55,194 bases of DNA from assembly GCA_964420035.1 (NCBI GenBank), contig CAYQQR010000026.1, forward strand, positions 1 to 55,194, in the 5' to 3' direction. Origin of the DNA: CAYQQR01 sp964420035 (GTDB lineage: Bacteria; Bacteroidota; Bacteroidia; Bacteroidales; SM23-62). The notes under the pieces were generated by a model. That model made no database searches, had not been told where the DNA came from, and saw only the letters and a program-made list of their open reading frames with translations. Below are positions 33,868 to 42,017 of this stretch, piece after piece. Both the position numbers and the translations under genes were made by a program. Positions within the stretch are counted from its first letter, which is position 1. Each line of letters opens with the position of its first letter.

Positions 33868-34971
33868 ATGAAAACAAAAAGGGCCAGCATTACGGTAATC
33901 AATGATCTGCTGACGGATCAGCGGGCGGACAAAATGGCCCGGACCCTCATGAAGGGGGGGTACCGGGTTGTACTTACCGGCAGACGACTGGCGGGGAGCA
34001 CGGCGCTGGAGCGAAGGCCCTACAAGCTGTGCAGGTTACGACTGATCTTCAACAGGGGACCCTGGTTCTATGCCTGTTACAACACCCGCTTGTTTTTTCT
34101 TCTTTTGTTCAGCCGGCAGGACCTTCTTGTGGCCTGCGACATGGATACCCTGTTGCCCAATTACTGGGTTTCCAGGATCAAGGGGAAAAAACTCATCTTT
34201 GACAGTCATGAATATTTTTCAGAGGTTCCCGAGGTCCGGCATCGTCCGCGGATAAAAAAATTCTGGCAGAAACTGGAACGAAAGTACATTCCGAAACTGC
34301 ACCATGTTATTACCGTTAGTCCGGGTATTGCCGAAAAATACAAGGAGCAATTCAGGGTTGAGCCTGTTGTGGTGATGAACTGCCCGTCCTATGAAAGAAG
34401 GGAAAGAAGAAGGCCCGAACAATTGTTTTGTAACCCGGAAAGGACCATTGTATACCAGGGTGTGCTCAACCTGGGACGGGGATTGGAAAATATGATACTG
34501 GCCATGAAGCATCTTGACGGATTCCATCTGCAACTTTTCGGTAGCGGCGACCTGGAAGATGAACTGAAAAAACTGGTTGAAAAGGAAAGTTTGAAGGACA
34601 GGGTCCTGTTTATGGGCCGGATTCCCTTCACGGAACTGCGTTCCTATACCCGGCAGGCATCCCTGGGCATTTCGCTGGAAGAGGACCTCGGACTGAATTA
34701 CCGTTATGCTCTGCCCAATAAGCTTTTCGATTATATCCATGCCGGTATACCGGTTCTGGTTTCGAACCTGCCTGAGATGAGGCGAATCGTAGAACACTAC
34801 GATATCGGACGGATCCTGAAGCATCATGAACCCGGAGCTATTGCTTCAACAGCTAAAGAGATGCTCAACGACCACGAACAAAGGATCCTTTGGAAGAAAA
34901 ACCTCTCCCGTGCCGCCAGGAAATTAAGGTGGGAGGTGGAAGAGGCGAAGATTCTTCGAATGATCAATTGA
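33868..34971 (+). CDS. Glycosyltransferase, GT4-like (GT-B fold)
   Basis: The 367-residue product has the two Rossmann lobes of GT-B enzymes. The N-terminal lobe includes LIFDSHEYFSEV. The C-terminal lobe begins with TIVYQGVLNLGRGLENMI and contains FGSGDLEDELKKL and RVLFMGRIPFTEL. The nucleotide-sugar site is in the ALPNKLFDYIHAGIPVLVS segment, in place of the E-x7-E motif. It probably adds a sugar to a surface glycan or lipid. It is divergent from murB. A TATCTTTA sequence about 10 bases upstream of the start region is a one-mismatch -7 box. The substrate is unknown. Confidence 0.87.
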   Translation: MKTKRASITVINDLLTDQRADKMARTLMKGGYRVVLTGRRLAGSTALERRPYKLCRLRLIFNRGPWFYACYNTRLFFLLLFSRQDLLVACDMDTLLPNYWVSRIKGKKLIFDSHEYFSEVPEVRHRPRIKKFWQKLERKYIPKLHHVITVSPGIAEKYKEQFRVEPVVVMNCPSYERRERRRPEQLFCNPERTIVYQGVLNLGRGLENMILAMKHLDGFHLQLFGSGDLEDELKKLVEKESLKDRVLFMGRIPFTELRSYTRQASLGISLEEDLGLNYRYALPNKLFDYIHAGIPVLVSNLPEMRRIVEHYDIGRILKHHEPGAIASTAKEMLNDHEQRILWKKNLSRAARKLRWEVEEAKILRMIN

Positions 34972-35000
34972 TAATTTTACTTCAAAACTTTAGCAAAAAC

Positions 35001-35041
35001 CAGCAACCGAGAACAGAGAACCGAAAACCGAAAACCGAGAA
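35001..35041. repeat. GAGAACC-type dispersed repeat between convergent genes
   Basis: Five degenerate copies of an AACCGAGAACAG/AACCGAAA unit fill the gap between the GT4 and dpaL stop codons. No terminator hairpin is visible in the gap. Confidence 0.6.
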
Positions 35042-36175
35042 CTACTGCAATGTCTTCATGAGTTCATCAAAAAGCTCCGGGTCGGTGACGCCTTCGGTGT
35101 TGAATACCAAAACCCTGGATGAAGTCTTGAGCCCTAATTTCTTTTTTGCTTTCGCCAGTTCCGGGGCGGAACACAGGGCCATCAGGCCGGCCAGGCCGGC
35201 GGCGCCCGATTCACCTGCAAAAATCCGGGGATCATTCTTAAAAGGATAATACAGGCTTCTGACGGCTTTGACGGCATAGGAATCGGGAATGCTGATAAAG
35301 AGGTCCGTTCCCTGTTTCATGATCTCCAGTGCTTCCAGGGAAGGAGTGGGACAGTTCAGTCCGGCCATGATGGTATGTCCCCTGGTATAGGTCCCTGCTT
35401 TGCTCCCGTTCCTGAAGGAATTCATTACACAGGGTGTGGCTACGGATTCGACTGAGACGATCCTGGGTGCACCGGCGCCATAACGCATTCTGAGGTAAGT
35501 GGTCAGGCAGGCCGACCAGCTGCCTACGCCGGTTTGTGTGAAAACAACATCCACCTCCGGAGCCTTCGCCGGGAATAATTCATTTTCCATTTCCAGGAGC
35601 AGGGTTTTATATCCGGCGACGATATACCGCGGGATGCTCCTGTAATCTTCATTCGAGGTATCCTGGAGCAGGATATAGTTCTTTTTCCTGCATGCCAGCC
35701 GGGCGGCTTCAAGTGCATCATCGTAACCCCCGTCCACTACTTCAACGCGGGCCCGTTCCTCGCGGATGCTCTTGATCCTGCTCCTGACCATGTCTTTGGG
35801 TACATATATAACGGCACGTTGTTTCAGGCGACGTGCACTCCAGGCTACCGCCCTACCGTGATTACCGTCCGTGGCCGTGCAAAAGGTGTATTTACCCGGG
35901 TATTTTTTAAGAAAACTGTGCATTGCATAACTGGCACCCAGAATCTTGAAGGCGTGGATGCCAAAGCGGCGGGATTCGTCTTTTAAGTATATCTTTTTGA
36001 CTTTCAGGCTTTTTGCCAGTCCTGTGAGTTTCAGCAGCGGGGTAGGGGCATATTTCCGGAGTCCCTGGTGAAATTCAAGCATATCCTTCGACCGGAATAA
36101 TTTCCTGAATTCCGGATCAAGAACCAGTTTTCCGTTAACATTTGGGTTCAGAACAAAATCCGCTTTAAATTCCAT
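35042..36175 (-). CDS. dpaL: Diaminopropionate ammonia-lyase
   Basis: The 377-residue product is a fold-type II PLP enzyme that converts 2,3-diaminopropionate to pyruvate and ammonia. Key features are K77 (GIHAFKILGASYA) as the Schiff-base lysine, D103 (TATDGNHGRAVAW) and D172 (LLQDTSNEDYRSIP), which correspond to the family's two catalytic aspartates, and QTGVGSWSACLT for phosphate binding. It is slightly shorter than the E. coli YgeX/DpaL (about 398). It lies 20 bases after sucB on the same strand and is probably co-transcribed with the 2-oxoglutarate dehydrogenase genes. That link could feed pyruvate from amino-acid breakdown into the cycle. Confidence 0.88.
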   Translation of the reverse strand: MEFKADFVLNPNVNGKLVLDPEFRKLFRSKDMLEFHQGLRKYAPTPLLKLTGLAKSLKVKKIYLKDESRRFGIHAFKILGASYAMHSFLKKYPGKYTFCTATDGNHGRAVAWSARRLKQRAVIYVPKDMVRSRIKSIREERARVEVVDGGYDDALEAARLACRKKNYILLQDTSNEDYRSIPRYIVAGYKTLLLEMENELFPAKAPEVDVVFTQTGVGSWSACLTTYLRMRYGAGAPRIVSVESVATPCVMNSFRNGSKAGTYTRGHTIMAGLNCPTPSLEALEIMKQGTDLFISIPDSYAVKAVRSLYYPFKNDPRIFAGESGAAGLAGLMALCSAPELAKAKKKLGLKTSSRVLVFNTEGVTDPELFDELMKTLQ

Positions 36176-36195
36176 AGCGGAGGACCAGGCTTTGA

Positions 36196-37473
36196 TTATA
36201 GTTCCAGTAATGCCTTTTCGGCATCCATACCCGGATACATCATTTGAGCCGGGTTTTCTATATATTCTTTGATCCTGACCAGGAAACTGACGGAACCCCT
36301 TCCGTCAATGATCCGGTGGTCATAAGACAGGGCCAGGTACATCAGGGGTCGAATTTGCACTTGTCCATCAATGGCTGCAGGCCGTTCCACGATATTGTGC
36401 ATTCCCAGGATAGCAGCCTGCGGGGGATTTAAGATGGGGGTGGACATCATGGAACCGAAAACGCCCCCGTTGGTAATGGTAAAAGTCCCGCCTCGCATTT
36501 CTTCTATGCTGATTCTTGCCGCCCTTGCTTTATTGGCCAGGGTCAGGATTTCTTTCTCAAGACCCGCCAGACTTAAGGTTTCGGCATTCCTGATTATGGG
36601 AACCATCAGGCCCTTATCGGTCTGAACGGCAATACCGATATCATAATACCTGGGTGTAACCAGGTCGTTGCCTTCTATACGGCTGTTGACATCCGGAAAT
36701 TCTTTCAGGGCAGACACCACTGCTTTAACGAAAAAGGACATGAAACCGAGTTTGACCTCATGCTTTTTCATGAACTTTTCCTGGTACTTCTTTCTCAGGG
36801 CCATGACGGCGCTCATGTCGGCTTCATTGAAGGTGGTGAGCATAGCCGTTTCCTGTTTCACAGCTACAAGACGCTGAGCCAGTTTCCTCCTCAGGGTACT
36901 GAGCCGTTTGACCTCCTCGTCCCGGGTTCCTTCCTCAGTTTGCTGCACCGCTGGCTGCTGACCGGGTTTGAAATTCTTTACCGCTTCTACTTCTCTGGAA
37001 GTAATCCGCTTCAAACCTTTGATGATATCTTCTACACTGAATCCATCTTCTTCCATCATCTTCTTTGCCACCGGGGAGATCTTGATTTTGTCAGAAGTTT
37101 TTTCCCTGCCACCGCTTCCTGCTGTGCCCTCCGAAGCTTTAGCGGAGGAGGGTTCCGCTTCGCTGTCTTTCCGCTTCGCTGTTGTTCCGCTTCGCTGTGG
37201 CTCTTCGGCTCTTTCACTCTTTGACTCTTCGGCTTTACGAACAGAGGTATCGATCTTTGCCAGTACTTTCCCGACCTTAATGGGCACCCCTGCTTCTGCT
37301 ATGATCTCGATCTTTCCTGCTGCTTCGGCTACCAGGGGCAGGGTGGCCTTGTCGGATTCCACTTCCGCGATTTCCTGGTCCTTCTCTATATATTCACCGT
37401 TTTCCACCAGCCAACCGGCAATCTCGACTTCCGTGATCGACTCTCCCGGACTGGGTGCTTTGATTTCAATCAT
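36196..37473 (-). CDS. sucB: Dihydrolipoyllysine-residue succinyltransferase (2-oxoglutarate dehydrogenase E2)
   Basis: The 425-residue product is the E2 core of the 2-oxoglutarate dehydrogenase complex. Domains in order: lipoyl domain 1-77 with lipoyl-lysine K42 (ESDKATLP), a linker 80-128 rich in Ser, Glu and Lys, a peripheral-subunit-binding domain about 129-165 (KISPVAKKMMEEDG), and a catalytic domain from about 185 with SYDHRIIDGRGSVSF. The linker is unusual: its DNA (about 37110-37235) consists of TTCCGCTTCGCTGT words like those in intergenic repeats, translated in frame as a disordered segment. It lies 39 bases downstream of sucA and upstream of dpaL. Confidence 0.95.
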   Translation of the reverse strand: MIEIKAPSPGESITEVEIAGWLVENGEYIEKDQEIAEVESDKATLPLVAEAAGKIEIIAEAGVPIKVGKVLAKIDTSVRKAEESKSERAEEPQRSGTTAKRKDSEAEPSSAKASEGTAGSGGREKTSDKIKISPVAKKMMEEDGFSVEDIIKGLKRITSREVEAVKNFKPGQQPAVQQTEEGTRDEEVKRLSTLRRKLAQRLVAVKQETAMLTTFNEADMSAVMALRKKYQEKFMKKHEVKLGFMSFFVKAVVSALKEFPDVNSRIEGNDLVTPRYYDIGIAVQTDKGLMVPIIRNAETLSLAGLEKEILTLANKARAARISIEEMRGGTFTITNGGVFGSMMSTPILNPPQAAILGMHNIVERPAAIDGQVQIRPLMYLALSYDHRIIDGRGSVSFLVRIKEYIENPAQMMYPGMDAEKALLEL

Positions 37474-37512
37474 GATGGTTCCAATGATCGTTTTATAAAG
37501 ATCGAATATAGA

Positions 37513-40323
37513 CTATTTAAAATACATATGCTGCTTCAGAATTTCTTTTCTCGATGCTCCCACCATACATTGCAGTCCGCAGTATTTGTTGTTCAGCTCA
37601 CAGTCGCATCTTCTGAAGACTTTATCCATGATCTCATTCTGGCTGATCTGGTGCAGCTTGGTCAGACCGGTTGCCGGACTGCCACTGGCCTGGCGGGTGA
37701 CCGGTACCAGCTGAATGTCTTCCATTTCATCATGGATATATCTCCAGGCACCCATGTTCTTTGGTTCTTCCTGTACCCAAAGGGTAAGCAGGGTATTTTT
37801 ATATTTATTAACGATGGACTTTACCTGTTTGACGGGAAAGGGATGCAATTGTTCTATTCTGATCAACGCGATGTCCCTGGCATTGAAATGTTCTTTTCTT
37901 TCAAGAAGATCATAATAGATCTTACCCGAGCAAAAGACCAGCCGGCGTACGTCATTGACATCCACGTCGGGGTCATCGATGACTTCATAGAATACATCTT
38001 CGCTCAGGTCAGCCAGGGTAGAAACACATTTGGGATGGCGCAGCAGGCTCTTGGGTGTAAATATGATCAGCGGCACCCGGAAATCTGCATGGATATGTTT
38101 TCTGAGTATGTGGAAGAAGTTTGCCGGTGTGGTCGGGTTAACAATGTGCATGTTGTTATTGGCAGCCATGGAAAGGAACCTTTCTATACGGGCACTGGAA
38201 TGTTCCGGACCCTGTCCCTCAAATCCATGGGGCAGATACAACACCAAACCGTTCTGAAGGCCCCATTTTTCTTCGGCTGACGAGATATACTGGTCTATAA
38301 TTACCTGTGCCGCATTGACGAAATCGCCGAACTGGGCTTCCCAGATGACCAGTCCCCTGGGATGGCCCAGTGCATAGCCGTATTCAAATCCCAGTGCACC
38401 GTATTCAGAAAGATGCGTATTGTAGATCTCAAAAGACGCCTGGTTTTTATCCGGGTTCTGCAGGGGAACATACTTTTGGTCGGTATCCTGTATGATGAAG
38501 GCCGCATGGCGGTGGGTGAAGGTACCCCGAACCGTATCCTGTCCGGCAACGCGGACCGGGTACCCTTCTTTCACCAGGCTGGCGTATGCCAGTAATTCCC
38601 CCACGGCCCAGTCGAGGCGGTCTTCTTTGATCATTTTCATCCTGTCTTCAACAAGGCGATGAATTTTCTTGAAAAAAGCCTTATCCTCAGGAAGGGTGTT
38701 TATCTTTTTGGCCGTTTCTATAAGAAATTTCTTTGTGACCCCGGTGTGAACGGTCTTCTCAAAATCGGCGGCAACAGGATATTTAAAATCTTTCCAATCC
38801 TCTCTGAGAAATTGCTGGATACTGACTTTCTTTAATTTTTTAGAAACTTCCAGCTTTGATTCCAGTATCTCATCAAAATCACGTATGAACTCCTTGAGCT
38901 CTTCTTCCTCGTATACTTTTTCTGCCACAAGTTTGTTCCCGTAGATGTCCCTGGGATTCGGGTGTGCAGCAATGGCCTTATACAGGATGGGCTGTGTAAA
39001 CCTTGGTTCATCGCCCTCATTGTGTCCGTATTTCCTGTAACATAACATGTCAATAAATACATCGGAGCGGAATTCCTGCCGGTAGTCCAGGGCCATCTGT
39101 ATGGTATGGGCCAGGGCTTCCGCATCGTCTCCGTTGACATGAAAGATTGGTGCTTTTGTAACTTTGGCAATATCCGTGCAATAGGTGCTGGAACGACCTT
39201 CCAGATAGTTGGTGGTGAAGCCGACCTGGTTGTTGATCACCATGTGGATGGTCCCCCCGGTCCGGTAGGCATTCAGGTCAGACATCTGCACGACCTCATA
39301 GACCACGCCCTGTGCGGCTATGGCTGCATCCCCATGAATGGTTACCGGCAGGATCTTATCGAAACTGCTGTCATATTTCCTGTCGGCCAGGGCCCGGGTG
39401 ATTCCCTGGATCACCGGGGTAACCGCTTCCAGGTGGGAGGGATTGGGAGCCAGGTTCATCCTGACTTTCTTGCCATTGGGCGTTTTGATGTCATTTACAT
39501 AGCCCAGGTGGTATTTCACGTCACCCAGGGCAATCCCTTCTTCGTATTCTGTTCCGTTGAATTCTTTAAAAAGCCTCTCATAGGGTTTTTGCAGCACGTT
39601 GGCCAGAACATTCAACCTTCCGCGGTGGGCCATTCCCAGCACAAACTCCCGGATGCCTGCATCGGCTCCTCTTTCTACCAGGGCAATAAGCCCGGGGATC
39701 ATGACTTCCGCTCCTTCCAGGGAGAATCTTTTTTGGCCCACAAATTTCTTATGGATAAAATGTTCAAATCCTACGGCATGCTTCAGGTGAAGGTACAGTT
39801 CCTTTTTCTCCTCAACGGTAAAACGGGGTTCATTCCTTGTCTTTTCCATACGGGAGGCCAGCCAGTTGATCCTTTCCGGTTTCCGGATGAACATGAATTC
39901 GGCTCCGATGGATTTACAATAGGTGGTTTTCAGATGATCCACGATCTTCCTCAGGGTGGCTGTGCCAATTCCTACCTGGGTGCCTGCATGAAATTTGGTG
40001 TCCAGGTCTGTATCGGATAAACCGTAATTCTCGAGGTCCAGGGTGGGGAAATATTTCCGGCGTGTTCTTACCGGGTTGGTCTCTGTGAACAGGTGGCCCC
40101 TTTTCCGGTAGGCGTCTATCAGGTTAATGACCTTGAATTCCTTGTCGAAAGTCTCTGAGGTTCCCCGGTCGGGTAACTCATCATAAGCGGTACGGGCAAA
40201 CTCAAATCCTTCGAAAAATTGCTTCCAGCTTGCCTCTACCGATTCCGGGTTATCCTGATACTGCTTGTAAAGTTGCTCAAGGGTTTCCATGTCCAGATGA
40301 CCCAGGTAAGAAAAATCTTCCAT
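37513..40323 (-). CDS. sucA: 2-oxoglutarate dehydrogenase E1 component
   Basis: The 936-residue product decarboxylates 2-oxoglutarate with thiamine diphosphate and passes the succinyl group to E2. It has a short N-terminal E2-binding region (LGHLDMETLEQLYKQYQDNP) and the family domain with HRGRLNVLANVLQKP. The TPP-binding motif GDAAIAAQGVVYE runs to NNQVGFTTN. The C-terminal transketolase-like part has PHGFEGQGPEHSSARIERFL. Length matches the family. It starts a minus-strand operon with sucB and dpaL and shows that the cell has at least a partial oxidative TCA cycle. No clear -7 box is present upstream. Confidence 0.97.
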   Translation of the reverse strand: MEDFSYLGHLDMETLEQLYKQYQDNPESVEASWKQFFEGFEFARTAYDELPDRGTSETFDKEFKVINLIDAYRKRGHLFTETNPVRTRRKYFPTLDLENYGLSDTDLDTKFHAGTQVGIGTATLRKIVDHLKTTYCKSIGAEFMFIRKPERINWLASRMEKTRNEPRFTVEEKKELYLHLKHAVGFEHFIHKKFVGQKRFSLEGAEVMIPGLIALVERGADAGIREFVLGMAHRGRLNVLANVLQKPYERLFKEFNGTEYEEGIALGDVKYHLGYVNDIKTPNGKKVRMNLAPNPSHLEAVTPVIQGITRALADRKYDSSFDKILPVTIHGDAAIAAQGVVYEVVQMSDLNAYRTGGTIHMVINNQVGFTTNYLEGRSSTYCTDIAKVTKAPIFHVNGDDAEALAHTIQMALDYRQEFRSDVFIDMLCYRKYGHNEGDEPRFTQPILYKAIAAHPNPRDIYGNKLVAEKVYEEEELKEFIRDFDEILESKLEVSKKLKKVSIQQFLREDWKDFKYPVAADFEKTVHTGVTKKFLIETAKKINTLPEDKAFFKKIHRLVEDRMKMIKEDRLDWAVGELLAYASLVKEGYPVRVAGQDTVRGTFTHRHAAFIIQDTDQKYVPLQNPDKNQASFEIYNTHLSEYGALGFEYGYALGHPRGLVIWEAQFGDFVNAAQVIIDQYISSAEEKWGLQNGLVLYLPHGFEGQGPEHSSARIERFLSMAANNNMHIVNPTTPANFFHILRKHIHADFRVPLIIFTPKSLLRHPKCVSTLADLSEDVFYEVIDDPDVDVNDVRRLVFCSGKIYYDLLERKEHFNARDIALIRIEQLHPFPVKQVKSIVNKYKNTLLTLWVQEEPKNMGAWRYIHDEMEDIQLVPVTRQASGSPATGLTKLHQISQNEIMDKVFRRCDCELNNKYCGLQCMVGASRKEILKQHMYFK

Positions 40324-40499
40324 CGCTTATCTTTGTCGGAACGGCAATAAAATTACTAAAATAATTACGTTCCCCTGAAAGACAACTCCTCACGGGAGCA
40401 TGGGGAAATGATATGATTATTATCAGCCTGTTTTCTATAATATACAACATATTCAAAAAATTGTTTAAAACTGGATCATGAAAATTTTTCCGAAAGATA

Positions 40500-40507
40500 T
40501 ACCTTTG
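40500..40507 (+). promoter_or_regulatory. Bacteroidota -7 box TACCTTTG upstream of pntAA
   Basis: TACCTTTG matches TAnnTTTG, 59 bases before the pntAA ATG. The -33 region is not a good match. The intergenic region also serves divergent sucA. Confidence 0.45.
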
Positions 40508-40566
40508 TCCTTCGGTTATCCTCATCCGTATTTCTTAAACCCATTCAGTGGTAAAACAGTAAATCC

Positions 40567-41694
40567 ATGAAAACAGGCATACTAAAAGAGCCGGCCGGAG
40601 AGAACAGAGTAGTGATGCTGCCTGAAAGTGTCTCTGCGCTTGTCGATCTGAAAACAGAGGTCCTGGTAGAAAAAGGCGCCGGTGAAAATGCTTTTGTCAA
40701 TGACCCGGACTATGAAGAAGCCGGTGCAAAAATTGCCAGCCGTGCTGATGTCATTAAAGCTTCCGATCTGGTCCTCTCTATTTCGCCCCCGTCCGGCGAT
40801 GATCTTAAACAGTTCAAATCAGGACAAGCTTTGCTGGCTGTAATCAGTCCCTTTTTCAACCCGGACCTTGTCAAGGATCTGGCCGGTAAAGAGATAACCT
40901 GCTTCAGTATGGATATAGTGCCACGCACCAGCCGCGCCCAGTCCATGGATATCCTCTCATCCCAGGCTATGGTTGCGGGCTACAAGGCCGTGCTTGACGC
41001 TGCCATGAAATTACCCAAATTTTTTCCCATGTTCATGTCTGCTGCCGGTACGATAAAACCGGCAAAGGTCCTGATACTGGGTGCCGGTGTCGCGGGATTG
41101 CAGGCCATTTCGATTGCCCGTAAACTGGGAGCTGTTGTTGAGGTCTTTGATGTTCGCTCAGCGGTTAAGGAGGAAGTGCAAAGTCTGGGCGCCAAATTCG
41201 TGGAAGTTGAGGGGGCGAAGGATGATAAAGCAGCCGGGGGTTACGCTGTGGAGCAGACCGAAGAGTATAAGCAGAAACAGGCACAGGCCATCCACGATCA
41301 TGCAGTAAAATCTGATGTTGTCATTTGCACGGCACAGATTCCCGGAAAAAAAGCGCCTTTGCTGCTTAAAAAAGATACTGTTGAAACCATGCAACCCGGT
41401 TCTGTAATTATAGACCTGGCTGCATCAACCGGCGGGAATTGTGAACTGACAAGGAATGATAAAGTCGTTGAGCATAAGCAGATAAGTATTGTTGGACCGT
41501 CGAACTATCCCGGTGACATGCCCATGGATGCCAGTCGCATGTTTGGTAAGAACGTAGTCAATTTCCTGAAACTCGTCATCGGCGAGGAAGGCAACTTTAA
41601 ACCGGACTTTGAAGATGATCTGGTAGCGGGGACCTGCCTGACCCACGCCGGGGAAATAAAATTTGAAAAAGTTAAAGAACTCATTCAATCTTAA
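40567..41694 (+). CDS. pntAA: NAD(P) transhydrogenase subunit alpha part 1 (NAD-binding)
   Basis: The 375-residue product is domain I of the proton-translocating transhydrogenase. It binds NAD(H) and exchanges hydride with NADP(H) while protons cross the inner membrane. Visible are the MKTGILKEPAGENRV start, the PRTSRAQSMDILSSQA region, and the Rossmann motif LGAGVAGLQAISIARKLGA. The mobile loop (GGYAVEQTEEYKQ) and CTAQIPGKKAP follow. It is soluble and has no membrane helices; those are on the next genes. It forms a three-gene operon with five bases to pntAB. Confidence 0.96.
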   Translation: MKTGILKEPAGENRVVMLPESVSALVDLKTEVLVEKGAGENAFVNDPDYEEAGAKIASRADVIKASDLVLSISPPSGDDLKQFKSGQALLAVISPFFNPDLVKDLAGKEITCFSMDIVPRTSRAQSMDILSSQAMVAGYKAVLDAAMKLPKFFPMFMSAAGTIKPAKVLILGAGVAGLQAISIARKLGAVVEVFDVRSAVKEEVQSLGAKFVEVEGAKDDKAAGGYAVEQTEEYKQKQAQAIHDHAVKSDVVICTAQIPGKKAPLLLKKDTVETMQPGSVIIDLAASTGGNCELTRNDKVVEHKQISIVGPSNYPGDMPMDASRMFGKNVVNFLKLVIGEEGNFKPDFEDDLVAGTCLTHAGEIKFEKVKELIQS

Positions 41695-41699
41695 GGATT

Positions 41700-42011
41700 A
41701 TGGAAGACCTATTGATATTCTTTTACAACAACAAGGAATCGATATTTATCATTGCCTTGTCCATCTTCCTGGGCCTGGAAGTTATTTCCAACGTCCCTTC
41801 AGTTCTGCATACACCACTAATGTCCGGGGCCAATGCGATAAGTGGCGTGATTATTATCGGTGGTATCATCCTGGTGGGACATGCCAGGCTTGAAGATCCT
41901 TTGAACATGGTCCTGGGTATCCTTGCCGTACTTTTCGGAACCATGAATGTAGCAGGGGGATTTGTGGTGACGGACAGGATGTTGGAAATGTTCAGAAAAA
42001 AGAAAAAATAA
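41700..42011 (+). CDS. pntAB: NAD(P) transhydrogenase subunit alpha part 2 (membrane)
   Basis: The 103-residue product is the small membrane half of the alpha subunit, found as a separate gene in Bacteroidota and many other bacteria. It has three membrane helices (about 15-33, 41-60, 64-90), including FIIALSIFLGLEVISN, ISGVIIIGGIILVG and LGILAVLFGTMNVAGGF. It ends in a short basic tail (FRKKKK). It is six bases from pntB and five from pntAA, so the operon is tightly packed. Confidence 0.95.
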   Translation: MEDLLIFFYNNKESIFIIALSIFLGLEVISNVPSVLHTPLMSGANAISGVIIIGGIILVGHARLEDPLNMVLGILAVLFGTMNVAGGFVVTDRMLEMFRKKKK

Positions 42012-42017
42012 GCCATC

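Noticed and set aside
39106..40020. 304-residue open frame antisense to sucA
   Set aside because: It mirrors a conserved coding gene and has no domain. It is open only because of the codon use of sucA.
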